A DNA stretch of 64,000 nt from NCBI RefSeq assembly GCF_901709675.1, contig NC_051097.1, positions 11,262,039-11,326,038 on the forward strand. The letters run 5' to 3'. The DNA comes from Syngnathus acus. Its lineage: Eukaryota > Chordata > Actinopteri > Syngnathiformes > Syngnathidae. A model generated the notes under the pieces. The model worked only from the letters and a program-made list of their open reading frames with translations, ran no database searches and was not told the origin of the DNA. Positions 36,012 to 48,900 of this stretch are shown here, one piece after another. Position numbers and translations under genes: made by a program. Every line of letters starts with the position of its first letter. The first letter of the stretch is position 1.

Positions 36012-37605
36012 ATGGAGGTCCTCGCAGCCGGAGAGGAGGCCGAGGAGAGGCCGCATCATCGGCCGTTCCTCATCGGTGTCAGCGGGGGAACCGCCAGCGG
36101 GAAGGTTTGTTCGAACCAATTAGCTCTCGTGGTTATTAGCGTTAGCCGAGCTAGCATTGCCTGTCACGACAGTTGGTCCGCGCACATAACAATAACACAA
36201 AATCGAAACTAAATATGTAGTACGTGCATTAAAAAATTTTTTGCAACATCAACATAGTTTACTAGTGGTTAGCACATCTGCCTCACAGTTCTTAGGATCA
36301 GCCTTCCTGTTTAGAGTCTCTTCTTGTTGAATGGAAAATGTTTCTTTCTTTCTTTCTTCGGTGGCGTGCCAGTCGACGGTGTGTGCCAAGATCATGGAGC
36401 TGCTGGGCCAGAACAAGGTGGACCACCACCAGAGGAAGGTGGCCATCATCAGCCAGGACTGCTTCTATCGCGTGCTCACTGCCGAGCAGAAGGCCAAAGC
36501 GCTCAAGGGCCAGTACAACTTTGACCACCCAGGTAGATTGCCTCGATGTGGTCACCAGGCATTCGATATTGAATTAGTTGAGATAACACGACACTTTGCA
36601 ACTCTCGCAGAAGCCTTCGACAACGAGCTGATGTACAAAACTCTGAAGGACATCGTGGAGGGCAGAGTGGTTCAAGTCCCCACGTACGACTTTGTCACCC
36701 ATTCCAGGTGAGATATTGGACTTTCTTTCAAAAGGTCCAGGGCGAAGGAGGCCATTATTTGAGGACAGAAGCGCAAAGGAGGTGGCAACAGGTTTTTGCT
36801 TCCCATGCGTTCAGATTGGACGAGAGGATCACTGTTTACCCGGCCGACGTGGTCCTCCTGGAAGGCATCCTGGTCTTCTACCCGCAGAAAGTGCGAGACA
36901 TGTTCCACATGAAGCTCTTTGTGGACACCGACTCGGACGTGCGGCTGTCTCGCAGAGGTACGGGCCACGCTTTGGATTTCTTTGGCGGTTCCTTGCCGAG
37001 CTGAACGTTTTGCTTCGTCAGTGCTACGGGACATGACCCGAGGCCGGGACCTGGAGCAGATCCTGTCGCAGTACACCACCTTTGTCAAGCCCGCCTTTGA
37101 GGAGTTCTGCCTGCCTGTAAGCGTTTTATCAAACAGGTTCCTCCCTTCTATTCTTGAAGGCTGTTAGCTCCCCCTCCCTCTCCTTGCTTTGTTTTAGACC
37201 AAGAAGTACGTGGACGTGATCATTCCCAGGGGAGTTGACAACATGGGTGAGGCTCATTTCTCTTTTGAAATCGCAAAAGAACCCTGTCAGGCATTGCAGA
37301 GCAAACTCCTGAGCACTCATTTTGATCAATCTAGTAACACACACAGCATCATCTCCAGCTTACCTTTCTTTTGTTTTGTTTGTGTGCCTCCAGTGGCCAT
37401 CAACCTGATCGTGCAGCACATCCAGGACATCCTCAACGGCGACATCTGCAAATGGCAGCGGGGGCCCGTCAACGGGCAGGGCCACGGCCAGGGCCACGGC
37501 CAGGGCCGCCCCTTGAAGCGGGCCATGGCGGGCGAGTGCCACCTGCAGAGCGCCAACCCGCCTGGAAAGCGGGCCCTGCTGGAGCCCAGCACTCGGCCAC
37601 ACTAG
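36012..37605 (+). CDS. uck1: Uridine-cytidine kinase 1, 7 exons
   Basis: Cytosolic kinase that phosphorylates uridine and cytidine to UMP and CMP in pyrimidine salvage. Exons 36012-36104, 36373-36532, 36611-36707, 36815-36957, 37022-37116, 37198-37246, 37394-37605 give 849 nt, 282 residues (human UCK1 277). The P-loop [11 protein letters not shown] is split by intron 1 at [57 protein letters not shown] and RGRDLEQIL are family hallmarks. The C-terminal tail carries a tandem [11 protein letters not shown], made of repeated GGCCAGGGCCAC units not expected from the mammalian protein. The C terminus STRPH agrees with UCK1 rather than UCK2. dnlz lies upstream on the same strand, and rapgef1 converges from the right. 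Confidence 0.95.
36256..36312 (+). mobile_element. Short SINE-like fragment in uck1 intron 1
   Basis: ACTAGTGGTTAGCACATCTG followed by CCTCACAGTTCT resembles the tRNA-like head of the same fish SINE family, in sense orientation. Only about 55 bases are recognisable. Confidence 0.4.
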
Positions 37606-39947
37606 CGGCCAGCACCATTTCCAGAGACCTTTATCTGATTTTGGAATTTGCTGTTACACACGCAAAGTTGTATTCGATAACACTCGACCGGGAAATTTGA
37701 AAAATGTTCCAAAGTGGAAACTTTCAATGAGAATTTTGGGGAAATGTAATCAGATTGTAATGTAAATATCAACATCTCGTTTCATCCGAAACAGAGATTC
37801 ACGTTGTGCTGCTTTTCCTGGTGTGCGCACCTTGGCCACCAGGGGGCGGTAGAACACAGGTGTCCAGATTGTTAAACAGAGTTTCCCATTGTGCTTTTAT
37901 TCCCATTGAAAGTTTCCAACTTTAAAAAAGGTTGCAAGCATACATACGGTCGGTCTTGTTGCTAGACTAATAAGCTGATTTAACGATTTCTTTTGCACTG
38001 ATTGTGACCCATCTTGTTAATATATTTCAAGTTTGAACCCAGTGAGAGATGTTTTTTGTCCACTGGAGATTATTCAATGCCTTAAACACTTTCCATGTAA
38101 CAGGAATGTTTTTTGCGTGTGAATAATATATATACATATATGATGACGATGATAAAGTGTTCATGTATAGAAACAGCTGTTTTGTTTTTATTGAGGGCAC
38201 AGTGTGACGCATTGCTTCTGACTGCTCTCCCAAAGAAAAGATTTACACATTGGAATGACAAATGAGCTCACCCCCCATCCTGAACATGACGTGATTGTTT
38301 TTATGTTTTTTTTACATATGACCACAGCACACCATGACGTAACAGATCACAGCATCTTGAGTCATTTCTCTTTCTCCTCCTCCTCCATTCTTTCTCCGTC
38401 CGAGTTCTCCCGGTACGCGCAAACGTCCTTTTCAAGAACAAAAGGAGCGGCGTGTGTATAAAATACATTTCATGACCACGCGTGATTCTTCCACAAGCTA
38501 ACGAGCAAACCTTCCCCTCGGCAGCAGGGGGCGCTGCTGCTTTGAGGGGAGCGGCATGCTCGACTCGAGGCGACCTGCTCGACTTGAGGCGACCAACTCG
38601 ACGACACGTGATAAACACACCTACATCAATATCTACACACACTACTTCCAAAAAGGAAGGGACTCTCGGCTTTGGATGAAATCTTCTCACATTTTTGCGA
38701 GTAGTGCGTGTATATCGTCGCTGTTGGGCGGAAGGCCCGCCATGACCAAATATGGTCAATTTCAGTTTTTCACATAATGACACGATTGGTCTTTCTCCGC
38801 AACTTTTATTTGACACGTTGCCCAATAGAATTAGAGAGCAAATTTGTATATGTGAACGCTTCTTTGTTCTGCAGGAGCCGGGCAGCATTATGTTGCCTCA
38901 AGATCCGAAATCTGGATTTTTTATTTTATTTTTTTTAAGACAATAACGACGCAAAATAGGTTCTATACATTTGAGTAAGCCGGTTCTGTATATAAAAGAA
39001 GAAAATACTGCAATGACTCAGTCATATTTCATTTCATCAAAGTTTGGCATGATAATGTAATTGCTTTTGGGAAGTCGGCAGCGATTGCAGACTTTGTCAC
39101 GGACGGAGCGTAATATAGATCTTTTTTGATTTTAGCATGTGAACAATTGTTCGTACACGATTTTGGTGGTGCTGTGGTGTGTTGATGTATGATAGCGGTA
39201 GTACTTGAACAATAGGGCGGGCGTTCAAGTGGAACTCAAGGTAAAAAACGTCATTGCATTGCATTGAGGGAATGAATCACAATTAGGCAGATCACAACAT
39301 CCATCTGGCATTTTGTCCGACGCGGCCCTCCGCCATCCGTCAACCCAAATCAACATCCAAGTGCCCTCGGGCTCGCATCGCCGACGTCACACGGGCGAAC
39401 CTCGAAAACCGGTGAGCCGTGGCGATGCGAGGGGCGCGTGGACATCAATGTCGGTGGCCAGCAGGGGACACTGTCGCACAAAATGACAGCACCCTGAGAC
39501 TGATGCCTCGAGTTCCCCTTGAAGTAACTGGTGATTTTCCAGAGGCCAGGATTTTGCCCGACAGCGACGACATAGAAGAATACAAAAATGTTGAAAAAGT
39601 TGAAAGCGCAATGGACCTTCTTCTCACCTCGCTGTCTGTCACACACTCGGCCGGCCGGCCGTCTCCACTTGACAAGAGGGCGGACTTTGGTTTTCCCGCC
39701 GTGGTGTGTCCGCTCGCTCGCTCGCTCCCAGTTAGTAAGAAGTCTCCGAGCCTGGTACGGCTCCTTGTAAACCTCACTCGCGCTTCCGATAATCGCTCTC
39801 CTGCAACGAATCTCCCGTTAGCTCCCGCCAAAATTCAAAGCGTCCATTTGGCGGGTCTATTAAAGTGGGGTTAGTGTCATTGAAGCACAGTTGGAGGTCA
39901 AGTCTTTTGTTTTTTTGCGGTGCTGGGGGGGGAGGCCGCGGCCGCGC
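37606..39947. other. uck1 and rapgef1 3' UTRs, tail-to-tail
   Basis: No coding sequence recognised. The left part should be the uck1 3' UTR, with no canonical AATAAA noticed close by. The right part should be the rapgef1 3' UTR, about 1.8 kb if the hexamer at 38,187 is used. The open frames on both strands lack homology. GGCCGGCCGG occurs near 39,650. Confidence 0.5.
38187..38192 (-). terminator. rapgef1: Candidate rapgef1 polyadenylation signal
   Basis: TTTATT on the plus strand, giving AATAAA for rapgef1. Other minus-strand hexamers lie near 38,807 and 38,920, so alternative ends are possible. Confidence 0.35.
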
Positions 39948-42900
39948 TTAAGTCTTCTCGTCCCGCTCCGTCTTGCGCCGGGCGATGTTCCGCGGCTTGA
40001 TCTTCAACGACAGCTCCCACAGCGCCTCCTCGGCCAGGTGGTCGCTGAAGTCGTTGAAGAAGGAGACGATGTCGTCGTTGCGTTTCAGCTCGTAGTGCCT
40101 GCAAGCAAAAACAACCAAATTTGTTTGTTTTTTCACTAAAAGTTTGCAGTTTACGGGCATGTCGGAAATTTGCGGCCATTGTTTGCAAACAGCGATTGGT
40201 TACTCACACTTGCTGGAAGCGGCGCATGCTGTCCAAGATGTTGAATTGCTGCCATCGCTTGGAGAAGTTGACTTTGCCGTCGATGAGGTCTGGGTTGCCC
40301 AGGTGGACGAAGGTCAGGTCCTGCAAGATCAGACCCCTGCAGGGCGGCCAGAAAAAAAAATTTTTTTAAATACCATTTGAGGTGACGAGCCACGCGCTGC
40401 GCTGCACTTACAAGTACGGGATGCAGGGAGGCTCCACTTCAGCCAGAGCGGCCCGGTACGCCCGGAAGGACGACGAGCTGTCAATCAACGTGCAATATTC
40501 CTCCAATCCCTGATGAAAAGATTGAAAACAAGTGATCAAATATTATTATTCATTCATGATAATCACGAGCCACCCGACTCGATGCGCGTGATCACCTCCG
40601 ACGTCTGCTTCTGCCACTCCAATCTTCGGATGGGGGCGGAGTCCAGGGCGGAGAGGATGGCCAGGTACGAGTTGAAGTTGTTCAACTTTCTTAAGTGCTG
40701 TCGAAGGAAAGGATCATGAAACCGACGGACTATAAAGTTGGATTTTCTCTGTGGGCGTGCGAGGAGCCACCTTCATGATTTTGATGAACTTGAGCAGCAG
40801 CTTCTCTCGATCCTGGGCTTTTTCTTGCTGAATGATTAATGAGCGCACCCTGGTGGACGCAGATGGTTAAAACAGGAAGCGGGCGATGCGAGCTTCCTGA
40901 CATTTCTTTTCGTTTTTTACTCACCAGTAGCTCATGTTGTTAAAGTGCTCTGTGAACTGCGTCAAGTTGGGACTCTTCTCTTCGTTTTGCTCTTTGGCCC
41001 AAAGCAACACCTCGGGAATCTGAAGCAGACAAAACAAAAAAAAAAGTTGTCAATGACAGACCAAAGGGTTAGTCAACCGCAGACGCATGAGCTGCCCCAC
41101 CTCAATTTTGTAGAAGAGCTCGGCGTCGAGAAGCGTGAGCTGGTCCGCGATCTCGTGACTGCGGAAATCGTGCAGCGTTCCGGGCCTGGCGGGATGACGC
41201 CGACACGCTTGTTTAGAACAGCGTTTCGGATGCCCGCCGAAGGTCGGCTCCATCGGACGTACCTGGCCGAGACGCCGCGGGCGGCCAGCGGCTTGAGCGA
41301 GTTGGTGTAGCGCAGCAGCTTCTTCTGCTCCACCTTGTCCAGGATGTTCTTGCGCAGGACGCGGGCCAGGCTGAGCTCTCCATTGCAGACCAGCGTGAAG
41401 ACCAGGTCCATCAGCTGCTTGAGGATGTCCTCTGTCAGCTCCACCAGGCTGCGAGCGCAGGGCCGGCCGGCGTCAGGGTACCGCTTGTCTCATTTGATCC
41501 TTTTCGGAGGCGCAATGACTCACCAGAGCTCGTCCACCACGCGCACCAACACAAAGAAGGTGTTCTTGCTGACTCGCTTCTTGAACGTGTCTGGACTGTG
41601 GCAAAAACTTGTATATGTGCTTGGTGGTCAAGGAACATCAGAACGTATGCTGGCAGATTTTTTTGAGCACACATGCCCACGCAAAGGTGGCAAAGAGTGA
41701 GAGGATATCTGTAGTGGAGCTTCTTAATGAGGTCCTCGGGGCTTATAAACGTCCTATATGTAGTCAAAAAGGCTTCACAGTACAAAACCAGATCTGTGAG
41801 GGAGGGAGGGAGGGAGGGGTTAGTCACGGAGCGAGCGCCAACGACACGACAACCTGTGAGGATTGGTCTTTACCTTTGCGGTCCGTCTCTGTGGCGTGGA
41901 CTAATAAAATGTCTCCCGATCCAGCGCGCACATCCGGCCCGTCGTCTTTCTGGGGGGGACAAGAGGTGTCATTTAGATTTCGGGCCAAGTGGGAGGGGGC
42001 TACATTAAGACAAAAGCAGTGCTTGGCCACCATCTTGTCGCTGAGGATTCACAAAAGTAGGGCTTTGCTGACATCCTGACACGGGCAAGCTTTATTTGTA
42101 CAAAAGTAGTGCTTTGCCACCGTCTGAAACTTATCTTTATACCTGTCAAAAAAATTTAAAGACAGTATTTATTATTTTGATAGTTTTCATAAGCTAGAAT
42201 AACCTTGTCACTGACTCACAGTGACCTTTGCCCCCAACAGAACTAAGGGGACAAAATCAAGCTGGCCTTGCAGTGGCATGCGCTTCCGTTGCAGACTGGT
42301 GGCTAAAAACAGAAAAAACAAAACAGGTTTCGGTCGTCTTACTTCCTGTTTTAGTGTTATCCTGCTCATGATCTCCTTGTGATCGATGAGCGACAGCTCG
42401 TCCACGTTCTCCTCGCTCTCCTCTGCTGACTCCTGCCTTCTGAAAAACCAAAATTGTCGTCATCATCATTCACTTTGTCTCAAAACTATTCCTGTAATAA
42501 TTTGATGTCGTACCACAGCAAAGTAATGAGCAGACATTATGACTTCATTTCTTTTCCAAGCCGAAAAACGCCTTACCTTTCCAGTTTCACGGCCTCTTTG
42601 CTATTGGCGGAAGGCGTCGGAGGGGCGGGGTCTTGGAGCACGCCGTCGGCCGTGACCGTTTCCTGATTGGAAGGCAGACGGATGCTCAACCTCGGGTGTT
42701 TGAAAGCTTCGTGGAAACGCTGCAATTTGGCAAGCGAGACAAACCGCCGCCACCACCGCCGTTTGCCCGACGACAAACACCCAACACAACACAGCACGAC
42801 ATGCTATAGTACACGCCGTAGCCCAAACGTCAAAGGGAATGAGGACAACCACGCACAGTGCACCCACATGCACAAGCACTTGACAAGGAGAGGGGGGGGG

Positions 42901-45900
42901 GCAAAGCGGACACGGGAGGTGTTAGCTTGGAGGCTAGCGACATTAGCAGCAAAGGCTTTCGGAAAAGCCGAGCGGCCTCGGAGGAAAGCCGGTCCGTGAG
43001 CAAGCCATGCTCGGCGCATTTTGGCTTTGCATCCCCAAGTGGTCTGCACCTGGTGGCGACCTCACCGCTACTACTTACTCTGAGGGAGCGAGGCAGCTCG
43101 CCATTGGCCCGGCTGGACGAGTACAAGTTGACGTACTCGCCCTCCCCACCCTCGTCATTTGCGCTCTCGCTCTACGGGAAGGGGGGAAAAAACCGAGACG
43201 TGAGGCAGCGTGAAAGGGCTGTGAGGGAGGGGTCCTGGCTCAGCGTCATCACGACCAGCGGGTGCCACAAGAGTTCATGCAGAGTCAGAAGTCATGCTCC
43301 CCTGAGATCTTTGATGGGCAGGCTGTGTTAGATGATCACGAGCAAGAAAACCGGTCATCGCCAATTGCTTTTTTTTTTTTCCTGCCCTCCTTTTACTTCT
43401 ACGTAAGAATCGGACAAGCCCGTCCCGCCCGCTCAACGTCCACAACAACGCGTTCGACATCCGTGCTCACCGCCTGGAGCGAGTCACCGAGGAACGACTC
43501 GGAGGGAGGCCGGGCCGCCGCCGAGGCGGACGGGGAGCCCGCGGGTCCCCCCCCCCCTGCCGTCGGGAACGATGGCGCTGGTCAAGGCGGCCTGGTCCAC
43601 GCTCTGCGGCCAGGGGGGTCGCCGGAAAGCGCGGAAGCAAGAGGAGGAGAAGCAAGAAGAAAACAAAGAGCCAAAAAGATCAGGTCGCTTTAAGGAGGAA
43701 ACAGAAGCGAGCGCCACAGGCGGAGGAACGGCCTGGACCCGGACGAGAACGCAAACGTATCGCACAGCAATGACGACGTCTCCTCAAGCTGCAGCTCAGC
43801 TTTAGCGGACAGTGCAGGGCGTTCAAATTCCAACTTGCAATTTGCCAGTGTCGTCAGCAGGGGGTGCTGCGGGCTTTAACGGCTTTGTGTGTGTTGGCAA
43901 AGGTCAACTGCAATTTGACGATCCCAATGATTACGGAGGCTGACGTTTTGGTGCTTTTGACAAAGGCGCGTCATAAAAAAAGTGACGCTGTACCTTTAAG
44001 AACCAATGTGTGCGCGCTCAAAACCGAAACGATGTCTGTCTACTCGCACAAGCGCAAACCTGTGTGAACATGTTGCACATACCAGCTGCGTTTCAACACA
44101 TACCAGCACGCACACAAACACAGGCAGACACACACAAATGCACAGAGACAGGCGTGCAGCAATATTCTTCGGAAAATGCTGCTCTGCTCTTTGGACTAGC
44201 TCAAGATGAAACGTGAACCAACGCTACTTTGAGGTAACACAGAGCAGCAACACATACGCAATCATCGCAGGCAAGAAAAAAAACTGGCGGGTCACTCCAA
44301 ATGATGTCATGAGACACGCCCACACGGGAAGAACCCAGCCAAGCCAACTGACTCACGCAGAGCACCTTCTTCCCCTGACATGTCCGCGCTGAGGGCCAAA
44401 CATCACGCCTCCCTCCGGGGGTGCGAGGAATGCAAACATTCCACGCAAAGAAGTAGCACCGAGGGAGAAAATAGGCGACGTGGAAAGATGAGCAAAAGCG
44501 ACAGGAATGTGTTTTCCATCTGCTGCGGCATTCCGCGGCATGGACGCACACGCGGGAGAAAATCGGACGCTGGGGGGGGTCGACTTAAAAGAAAAGAAAA
44601 AAAGACGCTCCTCAAAGTTGTAGCGCGCAGACACTCACCGTGGGCGTGGTCACGGCAGCTTGGCCAATCAGGTGGCAGTTAGAGACGGACATGCTGAGGC
44701 CCAGCGCAGAGCCCGCCTCCTCCGAGGCCGCCGCGGACGGCTGGAGGTGGCAGGAGAGCGAGGAAGAGGAGGAGGAAGAGGGGGAGGAGGAGTGCGAGGC
44801 CTGGAGAAAGCAGAAAGTCCGCACAAGGCACAAGGGAGCCAGAGATGAGGGGAGGACAACGTTGATTAAACGAGTGAAGCCATTAGTAGTAGAAATCAAG
44901 TCAGCGGGGAGGAAAATGAACGAGTGAAGCGGGTTTTTTTCGCTAGCGCTGGCTGTTCAAAAAATCCATATTTAGTGATTAGGGACCGGTTGACTGATTC
45001 CGACGTGTCACTGGGTTCATCTCGCCATTTTGCCGTTTATGGTGACACTGGAGCGAAGCGGCGGGCGGCTTTAAGAGCCTTACGGAATTGAGGCCAACTA
45101 CACGAAAGCACTTTCCAAACACGGCCAATATGATCCCATTCGCTTTTTTTTTTTTTTTTTTTTTCCCCCCTCTCTCGCCACGCGCGCACACAGCGGCGGC
45201 AGAAATGACTTTTGTTTCTTGCCAAAGCCGCGCAAAGTCGCCAAAGCATGTAAAGTTGAAGCACGGGCTTACGGCCGAGGCAATCAGATTAGCAGTCCAG
45301 AGAAGATGGACATCCACTTGCACCAATCTTTCAGTTTCTCTCTTTGCGATGGCGTGCCGTATAGTCGTTTGAAAATGGAGTCTTCTGCCAGTTGTGTAAA
45401 ATTGATTTGGGATGATTTAAGACGTTATGTCCCGATGCTGGTTGCACGATGAGCTACTGGATCAGGCAAGTGAGGAGGAGGGAAGGGAAGAGAAAGAGAA
45501 AAAAAGTGACAACGAAGCGCTCCCTCTTTTCTCTACTGTCGCTCAGCTCGAGACGAGCCCGACTGGAGCGCCTGATAAAGTCTTATCTCCCAACGACACC
45601 ATCCACGCGCAGACGTTTGCTTTCAGTCGCGGGAACGGCGATAAGGAGGCAAATCGTCAGAGGAGCCGACCGGACGGGAGAGCGGCTTCCGACAAAAGCG
45701 GGTAAGGACTTTGCACCGCCGATGTTCTTTCGACACCTGCTGCCGTCACGCTATGTCCGATACTATTGCGTGTGGAGCGCGTCCCCGGGAAACAGGCTTT
45801 TCGTGGAAACCCCCTTTGGTTTTTGTCCGCGACGGACTTGCGAGTCCCGACCCGCAATAAAAGGCCCTCTTACCAGTTGTCGTTGCTTGGGCGGCAGGGC

Positions 45901-48900
45901 GGGCGGCAGGAGCGGCTCGTGGACCGAGTCGGTGCTGCTGAAAGAGTCGTTGAAGCCGTAGACCTCCTGGAAGCGCTTGTTGCGCTGCTCGTAGATGCTC
46001 TCGCTCTGCGGCATCTGGTAGAAGACCGACGGCTGCGGCTCAGAGTAGTCCTCCACGAACTGCATGTACTGCAGGACTGGGCAGACACGTGAGCAAGAGC
46101 AAATTCATTTGTATCTAATGAGTTGAGAACTTCAACTGAAATTCAATATTCCTCAAGCAATTCAAAAAGATTTGAAATATCCTGTCTTCTTTCTATCCGA
46201 TGACCCGACGGCCCTCCTACAGCGAGAAGAATGCATGGAATGACCTCAATGCGCAGGAAGTGATGTCAAGGGCGTGTCAGGAAATGAGCGCTGCGCTGCG
46301 CTGCGCTGCCCTGCCCTGCCCCGCCTTGCGCAGCTGGCGCCATTGTAGTACATCCTGCTATTCTCTTCCTGTCCAATATTTCCTCGTCACCGTCGACGCC
46401 TCGGCAAAACGGCGGCCCCTTCCCAAATTGCTCCCGGTCACGCTCTAAAGTTGTTCTTTTCATTTTCCGTTTTCCAAAGATGAAAAAGTCATCTCCTTTC
46501 ACCAGATACTCACTGTGTTTGCTTTTCTTTTCCGGCAGCGGCGGCGGGCTAGCGCCCATGTCGGCGTTGTCGCCGCAAATGTACTGGGCCACAAAGACGC
46601 CGCCGTTGGTCTGCGGCATGGGCGAGATGGGCGTGAAAAGCGGGAAGGGCGGCGGCTCCTCCTCGGACAGGTTGTCGTACTGGGAGGGGTAGCGCTCGTA
46701 CACCTTGCAGCCGCCGTCGGGGAAGGGCGGCGTCTGCGTGCTGCGCCGCTTCTTCTGGGGCAGAGCGGGCGGCGCGCTAATGCGCGCCAGCGGGTTGCCG
46801 CGGCCGGGCTGCGGCGTCCAGTACTCGGGCGGATGCTGGGGGGGAGGCGCGCTGAAGCGGGGGTGCGCCGGATGCTGCCCGGGGACGGGCGAGGACGACT
46901 CGCTGTGCGACTCGGGCAGCGGGCTGAGGCAGCCGCCCACCGGCATGGGCGGCAGGCCGTCCCCGACCGACAGGTCCTGGTGGAGGAAGTCGTAGTCGTG
47001 GTCGTAGTTGTCCGTGTTGTCTGAAAAGAGAAAGGACAGCAGTCATTGGTCGCCGCCGAGAATTTGGAGCGCTGCGGAGCCTTACCGAGCGTCTCGCAGC
47101 TGGTGTTGCGGGAGCACTGGCCGCTGTCCTGCTCCACCGAGGAGAGCTGCTCGTCCGACTTGCTGAGCTTGCCCATGCTGCTGCAGGGAGACAGGCGAGG
47201 CGAGTCGCCCCCGTACGACTGGCTGCCCCCCGAGAAGCGCCGCTGCAGGAACTCCTGCTCGTGGTCGTGCTGTTAGGACGAGACCGATCGTTTCACTTTC
47301 CGCTCCGTTCAAACGCGGGCGTCTCCGACCCACCTGTCTGTGGACGCTGCAGGGCAAGCTGGATCCCCGGCTCATGGGGGCGACCAGGGCCACGCGCGTC
47401 GGCGACGGCGCCGACTGCCGCTTCTTGGGCGGGAGGGCCGGCGGAGGGCTGTTGGCGGAAGACAATCAGTGAGGAGGACAGCGAAGCCACACCGTGGCGC
47501 ATCTCAAAGCGCACGCCCACAAACACCACACGGTGGAACCTCGGTACCGCCTTGGTTAAGCCAAAATAGATACGTATTTTGTCTGGATATCACATTTTTC
47601 AGTCCCCTTCAACGGGAAACCAACTAAGCTCGGAAACGGAGGTTCCACTGCACGTCGTCCTCGCGCAAGTTAGCGGCTGGCGCCTTGCGCTCTTCACGGC
47701 GACATTCTCGCATGAGTTAGGAGGACGCGAGCGTGGAATGGAGGGGGGGACACTGCATCGGGTCAGCCGCACACATTCATGCGTTTTGGGGGGATTCGCA
47801 GGACTGCCCGAAAATAAAGAATAGAAAATAAAACGCTGGACGGAATGAAACCATGCAGGTCATCCAATCCAGAGGCTTGATGAGGGGGGAGATGTTCTAA
47901 TGCTCACATTGGGCTAACATACTTCTCCTTGGGAGCGGGCTTCCTTTGGCCAGCATCACAACTCAACTGTGCTCTGTGCCCAGAACCCACAAAGGAGACA
48001 AAAGGATGAAACAGGTTGAGAGGAAGAGAGAGAGAGAAAAAAAAAAAAAAAAAAAAGTCCTGCGTTGGCTGGAGCATTTCACAAAAGTCTTCTGGACATT
48101 TGAACCTGGTTCAGGGAGACAACAAAAGGTGCACCTGAGCTCCGCCATCTTGGCTTCGGGAAGCGGAGGTTTGGGAGGGGCCACGTCCTCGTCGGCCGCG
48201 TCCGAGGGGGCCTCGGCGGGACTCGCCGTCGGGGCCGCTTTTGCCGCCGTCTCCGACTCTATCGACTCCGAAGGGACGCCGCTGCCGTGCGAAAGGAGGA
48301 CAAAAATAAAATGGAATAGTCCAAAATGTACGCAAAGATCCGCTCCATCAAAAGATCTGGTGAGCTCACCTCTCGGCCGCGGTGACGGGCAGTGTGGGTT
48401 TGTTGGGGTTGGTGGGCGAGGGCTGCTCTTGTTTCTCGATGGTCAGCCTCACCAGCTCCTGTTGCCGCAGCGACCCGCATTTTAAACGCCGACCTCCCGC
48501 TCAGACGCATCGGGCCCGACTCGTCTTACCTTCACGCCGTCCAGTACCGCTTTGATGACGTTGGTGACCGACGTCACGTTCTCCTTGTCGTCCAGGTCGA
48601 TGCCTTCCAGCATCACCTGGTCGGCCCAGCGGATGAGGTTGGCCAGGCTCTGGTACACGCGGTTGTGGCACGACGACAACGCCGAACTGTGGAGAGGGGG
48701 CAGATGGAAAGTTGCGCTAGAAGCATTCGAGTTTGAGAAAGAACAAACATGACGGATTCAAGGATTCATGACGACACTTGCGAAAAACATCAAATGGGTT
48801 TGAACGACGCAGCCGTTGACGTGCCAGACGGAGTGCGTCATCGCGCACTTCCGAGATTCAAATCGGCTTCATCGGTCCCGACGAGTCTCGACGTGCACGC

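Noticed and set aside
41590-41709. GT-AG alternative for the rapgef1 intron (acceptor at 41,590 or donor GTGGGC)
   Set aside because: It gives the wrong phase or replaces the conserved segment, whereas AT-AC borders with a perfect U12 branch motif restore length and frame.
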